Shown here: positions 39,004 to 45,360 of the stretch, piece after piece
How the letters are laid out: every line of letters begins with the position of its first letter
How positions within the stretch are numbered: position 1 is the first letter of the stretch
The notes under the pieces: model-generated
What the model saw: the letters and a program-made list of their open reading frames with translations, nothing else
What the model was told of the DNA's origin: nothing
Database searches by the model: none
Program-made: the position numbers and the translations under genes
Assembly: GCF_049195245.1 (NCBI RefSeq)
Contig: NZ_JBMIRR010000027.1
Location: 248,001-312,000, forward strand
Origin: Arenimonas sp049195245
Lineage (GTDB): Bacteria > Pseudomonadota > Gammaproteobacteria > Xanthomonadales > Xanthomonadaceae
Reading direction: 5' to 3'
Length of the DNA stretch: 64,000 nt

Positions 39004-39597
39004 ATGAAGATCTGCCTGTTCAATGCCAAGGGCGGCGTGGGGCGCACCACGCTCGCGCTGAACCTGGCTGGCTACTTTGCGCACACCCAACCCCGTGCCC
39101 GCGTCCTGGTGGCCGACTGCGACCCGCAGGGCAGTGCCCTGGCCTGGGCCGCCTTGGCCAGCGAAACGCCTTTCACCGTCGGACGCAGCCGCTCGCGCGG
39201 GTTCGATCTCGAGCTCATCGACTTGGCGCCACGGATCCCTGAGAACGGCCAGTTGCCGGACGCGGACCTCTACCTGGTGCCGACACTGCTGGACGGCGTG
39301 GCGTTTGTCGTATTCCTGCGCACCCTAGCGTTGCTCAAGGAGAAGAGACTGCCGTTCCGGGTCGTCGCCAACCGCGTGAACCCACGGCGCGCCGAACACC
39401 GGGAGCGCTTGGCCGGCCGGGTCATGGCCGGTGCCCTGGTGGTGCGGGAGCGCTCCGCGCTGGCGTCCTACTACGCCGAAGGCCGCACGGTCTTCGACAT
39501 GACCGGCCGCCACATCGCGCTCGCCCAGGACGAGATTGCGGCTGTCGGAAAAGCTATCCCGTTTTCCTTCCGCAGCCCAAAGCGCGGCGCCCGATGA
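39004..39597 (+). CDS. parA: ParA-family partition ATPase
   Basis: A 197-residue MinD/ParA-type ATPase. The deviant Walker A reads FNAKGGVGRTTLALNLAGYF: the signature Lys is kept, but the usual second Lys of KGGVGKT is Arg. Walker A' is ADCDPQGSALAW and DLELIDLAPRIP is the switch region. Short, as in type Ib ParA without an N-terminal HTH. It overlaps the next gene by ATGA. Likely moves or segregates the element. The Lys to Arg change may alter ATP turnover. Confidence 0.82.
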   Translation: MKICLFNAKGGVGRTTLALNLAGYFAHTQPRARVLVADCDPQGSALAWAALASETPFTVGRSRSRGFDLELIDLAPRIPENGQLPDADLYLVPTLLDGVAFVVFLRTLALLKEKRLPFRVVANRVNPRRAEHRERLAGRVMAGALVVRERSALASYYAEGRTVFDMTGRHIALAQDEIAAVGKAIPFSFRSPKRGAR

Positions 39598-40193
39598 ACG
39601 CAGACGAGAACAAACAAAGGGTCGAGCAGGCAGGGGAAACGCAGGCACTGGCCGCCGGCCGGAAGCAGCGCAAGGCAAGGAAGCCGTCCGCAGGCCGCCG
39701 AGACCTGTCGGCCGCCGTGGCCCAAGTGCACCAGCCGCGGGGGACGCCGAACCCGGAAGGAGTGTGCGAAGTTGACGTGCGGGATCTGAAAGTTTGGCTA
39801 CTCCTGGCGGCTGGCGACGCCCCCAAGCGGAAGACGTTCTTCGACCACGACGATAGCCAGCGGGCGGGCATGAAGCACGGGAAGCCTGTCTTTCTGGTCC
39901 TCGGGCCGAAGGCCGCCTTGCACGACTACCGCACGAAAAAGGGGCAGCGGTCCCAGCGCTCCATGATCACCATCCCGCCCAAGCTGCGGGAGAGCATCCA
40001 GGCCTGTTTCGGCGCGGACAGCCCCCGGGACTTCCCCCTGACCACGGCCATCATTGCCCTGGCCGACTACGCCGCGTTCGTCTTGAAGCGGGACAACAAG
40101 TGCCTCCAGGTGGACGCCGCCGAGGACCGCTTTGCCGAGAAGCGCAAGGCGGCGCGCAAGCTCATCCGCCAGGCGAACAGCAAGCGGAGTTGA
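39594..40193 (+). CDS. Putative ParB / centromere-binding partner
   Basis: A 199-residue basic protein coupled to parA by overlap. It has a disordered Lys/Arg-rich N-terminus, no ParB nuclease-like motifs, and a C-terminal helical part (MITIPPKLRESIQACFGADS) that could be an RHH-type fold. Position alone makes it the candidate adaptor for ParA. Binding site unknown. Confidence 0.55.
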   Translation: MNADENKQRVEQAGETQALAAGRKQRKARKPSAGRRDLSAAVAQVHQPRGTPNPEGVCEVDVRDLKVWLLLAAGDAPKRKTFFDHDDSQRAGMKHGKPVFLVLGPKAALHDYRTKKGQRSQRSMITIPPKLRESIQACFGADSPRDFPLTTAIIALADYAAFVLKRDNKCLQVDAAEDRFAEKRKAARKLIRQANSKRS

Positions 40194-40245
40194 GCCGGGC
40201 GGTTGCCAAGCGGCGGCGGCGGCCGGTGTGGTTCGCCGCCTTTTT

Positions 40246-41409
40246 CTATCGCAGCAGCGCCAGCACTTCGCGCTCCATGGCGTCCATATCCTGGGCCGAG
40301 GGCACGGGGGCCCGCCCTTGGCGCACGCTTTCCTTGAACGCGTCCAGCGATGCCCGCGCGGCCAGATAGGCTTCCGTTCGTGCCTTTTTAGCCAACCGCT
40401 GATATCGCTCCCGCTTCGCCACGGCTTGCTTTGCAGTGGAGGGTTGGCGGGGTTTGTGTGGGGCCGCCGTGGGCGCCTCCGGTTCCACCAGGTGCGCTGG
40501 GGAAGGGAGGATGCCGTGCTTGAAGAAGCGCATCTTCGCGTTGGCCCGCGTTCCCCGTGTGAGTGCGTTGTTGCCGGTTAAGCGACGTCGCCGGCGGCGC
40601 AGATCGGACAGGTGCTCGAAATGTTGCGGCCAATGGTGCTGCCAGTTTCTCGGATCCAGGGCGACGGTCTCCAGGGAGGGGATGGGCAGGTTCTGCACCA
40701 GGGCGTGGTGGTCGATGAGAAACCAGACGGCCTCAAGGAAGGTGCCAGGGTCGAGCTCATAGAGCACCACGCTGCCCGTCGAGAGTTGCACGGCTTTGCA
40801 ACCGAACCGGAGCAGGGCGGCGGCCAGGCCCAAGGCGCTGCTGGCCCCGTTGCGCTGCGTCCAGCCGATGTAGGCGCGATGCTTTCCGTGCACGGCGTAG
40901 ACGGTGAACCGGGGGTGCTTCCATCGCTTCTCCAGCTCACGCAGCACAGAGGCGAGGGGGGCATTGGCGCGGGTGGGCGGGAGGTGGTTGCGGGCGATGG
41001 CCAACACCTGGCGCCGCTGGGCGAGCAAGGCGAGGCGGGTGGTTTCGTCTCCGAGCCGGTGAAAAGGTTTCCAGGACACGAGGTCCTTGTGCGCTTTCGA
41101 GCGGGCGCAGGACGGGCAAGAAAAAACGCGGTTCTCGTCCACGGCCGGGCCACCGAGTTGCAGCGGCACGAGGTAGTCGATCCACACCTGGCCGGGGTTC
41201 CGAATGTCCAGCGGGGCTTGGCAGTAGGCGCAGGCCAGGGGCAGTGCGCCGTCGGCCTGGTTGCGGTGCCAGCGTCGGTGGAATACACGCGGCGCGTCGT
41301 CGGCTTGAAGGATGGACCGGCAGAGCAGGGCGGTCAGGTCGTCGGTCGGCACGGTCAACGGATACCCCCCCAGGCGCGGCTTGCCGTGGGCCGATGCAGC
41401 GATGGCCAT
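40246..41409 (-). CDS. HNH-like protein with altered catalytic motif and GIY-YIG-like region
   Basis: A 387-residue protein. The zinc-type HNH frame is present (CAYCQAP, then WIDYLVPLQLGGP, then CPSCARSKAHKD), but the DHxxP catalytic His is Tyr (DYLVP). A middle segment FTVYAVHGKHRAYIGWTQR resembles the first strands of a GIY-YIG domain. The C-terminus is long, basic and helical. ATG 41409 gives the shortest form keeping the domain; the upstream extension looks non-coding. It may be an inactive or DNA-binding derivative. Confidence 0.6.
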   Translation of the reverse strand: MAIAASAHGKPRLGGYPLTVPTDDLTALLCRSILQADDAPRVFHRRWHRNQADGALPLACAYCQAPLDIRNPGQVWIDYLVPLQLGGPAVDENRVFSCPSCARSKAHKDLVSWKPFHRLGDETTRLALLAQRRQVLAIARNHLPPTRANAPLASVLRELEKRWKHPRFTVYAVHGKHRAYIGWTQRNGASSALGLAAALLRFGCKAVQLSTGSVVLYELDPGTFLEAVWFLIDHHALVQNLPIPSLETVALDPRNWQHHWPQHFEHLSDLRRRRRRLTGNNALTRGTRANAKMRFFKHGILPSPAHLVEPEAPTAAPHKPRQPSTAKQAVAKRERYQRLAKKARTEAYLAARASLDAFKESVRQGRAPVPSAQDMDAMEREVLALLR

Positions 41410-42030
41410 GCAATCGCCTGTTTGACTAAAACCGAGAAACGAACACGGGAGAGGCGTGAGCGCGTGGGCCGTGGGGAAGCGATAGCCGGGGTGAGGGCAG
41501 CGGTGAGAGCGGGCGCAGGAATACAAAACAGGGGCATAGGGAGAGCGACGGCCGGGGCAGCAAGGCGAGGGAGTGAGCGCGAAGTTTTCCAAGCCGCTGA
41601 GTGCAAAGCGATGGCCTGGGGCGATGAAGGAAACCTGGGCACTGGTCGTTCTCCTGCAAAGCGTTTGTCGTCCTCCCTTTGTAAATCAGAAGCCCGGCGT
41701 GGCAAGGGCGTGGCGGTCGGCGATACAAAACTGCGACCGCGCCTCTTCGCCTGCTGTCCTCGACTGGCTGCCCTGGCTGCACCAGAGCAAAGCCTTATCG
41801 AGGCATACACACTACGCACCTGAGGTTGTTCGCCAGCTTTACGGACAAACAACGCTAACAACCTCGCAACAGCTTGATGCGTCTGCCTCTTCGCATACGG
41901 CAACGCTTACGGAACAGATCCCGCGTTGCCTGCAGAAAAGGCCTTGATTTAAGCCTTTCAGGCATACGGGCTTGCCAGACCTCGATTTTCCTCTATTGGT
42001 TGAAGTAGGCCAGTAGAGGAAATGTTTTCG
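41410..42030. other. 620-bp gap without a supported gene
   Basis: Open frames here have poor codon character and no ribosome site, so none is called. The only feature I support is the promoter at 41972-41999 near the right end. Confidence 0.5.
41972..41999 (+). promoter_or_regulatory. Promoter of shared 16-bp-spacer family
   Basis: TTGCCA (41972-41977), 16-bp spacer GACCTCGATTTTCCTC, TATTGG (41994-41999), then TGAAGTAGG, a partial match to the TGTGTAGG arm. It lies in front of the transfer-region operon starting at 42031. Confidence 0.55.
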
Positions 42031-42426
42031 ATGAAGCGATTTGAAATCCGGATGCCGTTGCGAGAGCACCAAGCGATGTCCCGCGCAGCGGAAGCCATCG
42101 GCATCACCGCGTCTGAGTTCGCCCGCCAAGCCATGAACGAAAAGCAGGTGCGCACTGCCGTGCTCGAGCACATCGAGAACGCGCGCACCGAGCTCGAAAC
42201 ACTGGTCAGCGAACTGCGCGAAGACACCGGCCGCATTCGACGCGACCTGATGGACGACCAGCAGCGCGGCCTGGAGCTGATGCGCCAGGAAATCGCCAAG
42301 TCGATGAAGAAAAACGAAGAGCTCCAGAAAACATTCGTCATGGCCCTCGCCGGCCAGTCCGCGCCCCCCAAGCCCAGCCGACCCGCTCGCCCCGCCGGCG
42401 ACGGCCCGATGGTGATCCCCGGTTGA
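42031..42426 (+). CDS. RHH plus coiled-coil protein
   Basis: A 131-residue protein: an RHH-type N-terminus (MKRFEIRMPLREHQAMSRAA, then IGITASEFARQAM), a long coiled coil (about 45-105, with Glu/Arg heptads) and a Pro-rich tail. ATG 42031 gives ten-base spacing from AGAGGA; ATG 42022 would be too close. It resembles relaxosome accessory or mobilisation proteins (MobC/TraM-like in layout), or a regulator of the operon. Confidence 0.65.
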   Translation: MKRFEIRMPLREHQAMSRAAEAIGITASEFARQAMNEKQVRTAVLEHIENARTELETLVSELREDTGRIRRDLMDDQQRGLELMRQEIAKSMKKNEELQKTFVMALAGQSAPPKPSRPARPAGDGPMVIPG

Positions 42427-42454
42427 TCCCCGACCCCTCAAGGAACCCAACGCA

Positions 42455-43027
42455 ATGAACACGACCCCTGTCTCTTGCTTCGACGCTCCACCCCTTCCGC
42501 TGCCTTGCGGTGCCCCCAAGCGCGCCTTGGCCCACGCCATCGATCAGCTCACCGGCGGGTATCGCGTTGATGCCCCGCTAGACCACTCGTTCACCAATCA
42601 AGCGCCGGTTTCCTTCCGAGACATGGATGGGAAACAGATTGCCAAGCTCATAGACGACCAAGCCAAGGCGAGGGCGCAAGAGCCCGACCTCGTTCTTCAG
42701 TGGATGCAAGAACAGCTTCGCGTGTGGGAAGTGACGTTCGAGGCCATGAATACCCCCGAAAGGCCTTACCTGGCCTACGCCGCCGACATGGCGGAGAGAA
42801 AGCAGCTGGCCACCGTTGAGCTGGAGGCCACCATCGCCGACGCCGAGGCAAACGGAACGTCCGCCGAGCACCTCGAGCTGGAACTGCAGTGCGTCAAGGG
42901 CGAGTGCAACGCATGGAGACGGGTGCTTCGGAAACGAGGCCTCCACGGAGACGAAACCGCATCCATTGGAGAGCAGTTCCAGCACTGCATCTGGATGCAG
43001 GTGCTCTACCAACACAGCCCCGTCTGA
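42455..43027 (+). CDS. Hypothetical protein of transfer region
   Basis: A 190-residue acidic, helical protein with a Pro/Cys-rich start and a helix-dense C-terminus (ERKQLATVELEATIADAEAN...). No signal peptide or membrane segment. Second gene of the operon from 42031. Confidence 0.6.
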   Translation: MNTTPVSCFDAPPLPLPCGAPKRALAHAIDQLTGGYRVDAPLDHSFTNQAPVSFRDMDGKQIAKLIDDQAKARAQEPDLVLQWMQEQLRVWEVTFEAMNTPERPYLAYAADMAERKQLATVELEATIADAEANGTSAEHLELELQCVKGECNAWRRVLRKRGLHGDETASIGEQFQHCIWMQVLYQHSPV

Positions 43028-43061
43028 CCCATCCCCATCCCCCCACTAGGAGCACACCCCC

Positions 43062-43760
43062 ATGCCTTTCAAGAACACCCTCATCGCTGTCGCGCTCACC
43101 CTGGCCCTGGTCGGCAACGCCCAGGCCGGCGTCAAGGACTGGCTGCGCGACAAGCGCGACAAGCTGCGCGGCGAAACCAGCCAGTCCCAGGAACAGGAGG
43201 CCGCGACGCTTGAGCCGGTCGAAGTCCAGGGCGAGCGCGAGCAGCGCCCGCCGGTGGACAAGGGCAAGGCGATGCAGAGCGCTGGCAAGGGCTGCGGCGT
43301 GGGCGCGCTCATCGGCGCCGTGGCCGGCGTGGATCCCCAACTGGCCTGCGTGGCCGGCGGCGCCATCGGCTTCGGCTGGTCCTACCGCAAGCAGGTGAAG
43401 GACGCCCGAGCAGTGGAAGAGGCGGCACGCGCCGCGGGCATGGATGCCACGGTTCGCACGGAGCAGAGGGTGGACGAGAAGGGCAAGCGCCAGGAAGCCC
43501 TGGCCGCGCTGACCATTCGCTACGAGACGGCGGACATGGAAGCGATGGACGCCAAGACGGTCGCCATGCTCGACAAGCTCGCCGGTCTGACAAGCAAGGC
43601 GAAGAACACCCTGACCGTTCGCTTCGAGGGCGTGCGGGCGTGCCAGGTGCCGCTCCAGGCTTTGAACGATCGCCAGGCACTGGCCCGCCACACCGTGGTC
43701 AACGCGTGCGGCTCTGGCCCCAGCCAGATCACCGTCTCCCCGTTGCCCGACGTTCGCTGA
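43062..43760 (+). CDS. Exported glycine-zipper protein
   Basis: A 232-residue protein with signal peptide (MPFKNTLIAVALTLALVGNAQA), a charged linker, then a glycine-zipper helix pair GKGCGVGALIGAVAGVDPQL and CVAGGAIGFGWSYRKQ (about 75-110), and an alpha/beta C-terminal domain. Glycine zippers insert into or line membranes in envelope and secretion proteins. Envelope-located; a part in the transfer channel is possible but unproven. Confidence 0.65.
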   Translation: MPFKNTLIAVALTLALVGNAQAGVKDWLRDKRDKLRGETSQSQEQEAATLEPVEVQGEREQRPPVDKGKAMQSAGKGCGVGALIGAVAGVDPQLACVAGGAIGFGWSYRKQVKDARAVEEAARAAGMDATVRTEQRVDEKGKRQEALAALTIRYETADMEAMDAKTVAMLDKLAGLTSKAKNTLTVRFEGVRACQVPLQALNDRQALARHTVVNACGSGPSQITVSPLPDVR

Positions 43761-43810
43761 CCCCATCCGTGGGGCGGCTTCGGCCGTCCCCCTCCTAAGG
43801 AGACACCCCC

Positions 43811-44923
43811 ATGTCCGACCACAAAGATTTCCTCCGACGCGCCCGGATGGCGCAGCTGCTCAACAAAGACGACGTGCCCAGCCGTCCGGAACGCGCGGCG
43901 AAGGACGACGGCCACCGAGACGACGCGAGCCGCACCGAGCCGGCGCCCGACGACGCTTTGTTATCGGAAGGGACCCTGGAGGTGCTCAAGGACGCCGGCC
44001 ACCTGGCGGCTCGCCTGGGTCGTTGGACCTGGGCGAAGACCAAGGACGGGTGCACGTTCGCCTTGGCGAAGGGCGGCGAAGTGAAAGCCACGTGGCGGTT
44101 GCGGCGACTTAAACATCAAACATTTGTAGCGGTAGAGGCGCCGAAGGCAATCGGTCCGGACGACGAAGAAGCCCACGTCTTGGTGTTCGGGCGAGACAAT
44201 GAGATTTCGCGTGGAACGATCGAGAAAATGCTGGCCGCCCTTCAAGATCGGGACCCAGACGGCCAGGAGGGCGCGCATCTGTCGGACGGCGTGGGCACCT
44301 TGCCGGCCGAACTGTCGCCCCTGATCGACGTGATGATCAAGCCCGGGGTGGATTTCGCTCCACTAGAGGGGTTGGACGGCCACAGCATCGCCGCTGCGCT
44401 GTCGGGTCCTCATCCTGAAACCCCCGCGCCAGAGAACGACGAGCCTGCCTCGGCAGCGGCGCTGTTGGTGGAATGGCCCGGCTCCAGCGCCCGCGCCCTG
44501 CGCTTTATCCACGTCATGTTCGTTTTCTTGGCACTGCTGTCGGCAGCGCTTTTCTTCGCCTGGTGGAAGAAGCATGGGGCACCAGAGGCAGAGCCAGCCG
44601 CAGCAGCCGTGCCCACGTCCGAGGTAAGCGTTCCCACCCCGGTCGAGGCCATCCCGGCGCCGGTGGCCAGGCCCACTGTTGTTGAAGTCGCCGTTGAGCC
44701 CGTAGCCGCACCCACGCCGGTCGTTGAACCCGCGCCGGTGCAACTGCCGCCGCCAGTCCGCGCTCCCGACGCCCGGGCGGCTAAGCCGAGCGCCGCTCCC
44801 GTTCGGCCTGCAGTGGCGAAGCCCAAGCCAGTCCCTGCGCCCGCGGAGGAATGGCAGGACAAGGCTGCCGAGGACATCGACGCCTGGGCGGAGCAAATGG
44901 GCATTGAAGCCGACGCTGACTAA
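43811..44923 (+). CDS. Pro-rich single-pass membrane protein sharing a segment with the large ATPase
   Basis: A 370-residue protein: a charged cytoplasmic N-terminus, a membrane helix (FIHVMFVFLALLSAALFFAW, about 236-255), then a Pro/Val/Ala-rich periplasmic tail like TonB-type spacers. Residues about 162-199 (encoded at 44294-44407) contain PLIDVMIKPGVDFAPLEGLD. This is closely matched in the ATPase encoded at 45361-48348, about 28 of 38 positions identical by eye. The two probably contact the same partner or arose by local duplication. Confidence 0.65.
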   Translation: MSDHKDFLRRARMAQLLNKDDVPSRPERAAKDDGHRDDASRTEPAPDDALLSEGTLEVLKDAGHLAARLGRWTWAKTKDGCTFALAKGGEVKATWRLRRLKHQTFVAVEAPKAIGPDDEEAHVLVFGRDNEISRGTIEKMLAALQDRDPDGQEGAHLSDGVGTLPAELSPLIDVMIKPGVDFAPLEGLDGHSIAAALSGPHPETPAPENDEPASAAALLVEWPGSSARALRFIHVMFVFLALLSAALFFAWWKKHGAPEAEPAAAAVPTSEVSVPTPVEAIPAPVARPTVVEVAVEPVAAPTPVVEPAPVQLPPPVRAPDARAAKPSAAPVRPAVAKPKPVPAPAEEWQDKAAEDIDAWAEQMGIEADAD

Positions 44924-44944
44924 ACGAGAAAGCGCCGACGCACC

Positions 44945-44988
44945 TTGCCATTCGGCCGTTTTCTCTTAGACCTAAGACCACCTACACA
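44945..44988 (+). promoter_or_regulatory. Promoter of shared family with half operator
   Basis: TTGCCA (44945), 16-bp spacer TTCGGCCGTTTTCTCT (near-identical to the parA promoter spacer), TAGACC (44967-44972), then a single intact CCTACACA arm at 44981-44988. It precedes the gene at 45004. Confidence 0.6.
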
Positions 44989-45003
44989 CGAAAGGAGCCC
45001 CGC

Positions 45004-45345
45004 GTGCTTTTCATTCTCAAACATCTCTTCCTGCAATACGACAAGAACCCCGGCCCCACCTTCGCGTCCCGTTTCATGAAGGCAGTCGGAAACATCTTCA
45101 TCGGCACGCTCGCCGACAAGGGCCTGGGCCACCTGCGCAAGGACATCCGGGAAACATATTTCTACATCAAAGAAGACCGGCAGCTGCCGCCCGCGGGGCC
45201 AGACCTGGAAGAGTGGGAACTCGATGGGATCCTGTTGGCTCAGCACCGGGACGTCGAAGCGCCTCTGGTCGCTCGGGCGGTGTTCTACATTTTGCTCCCG
45301 ACCATCCTCGCAATCGTGGCTTTGGCCATGGTCCTCAAATCCTAA
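45004..45345 (+). CDS. Small membrane-anchored protein
   Basis: A 113-residue protein with a C-terminal membrane helix (AVFYILLPTILAIVALAMVL) and a charged soluble part. GTG start with AAAGGAG upstream. It lies 15 bp before the large ATPase gene and is probably an accessory of it. Confidence 0.6.
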   Translation: MLFILKHLFLQYDKNPGPTFASRFMKAVGNIFIGTLADKGLGHLRKDIRETYFYIKEDRQLPPAGPDLEEWELDGILLAQHRDVEAPLVARAVFYILLPTILAIVALAMVLKS

Positions 45346-45360
45346 CAAGGAGCCGACCCA

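Noticed and set aside
41573..41947. A 124-codon plus-strand frame in the gap before 42031
   Set aside because: No ribosome site, unlikely residue usage, and it ends over the promoter region.
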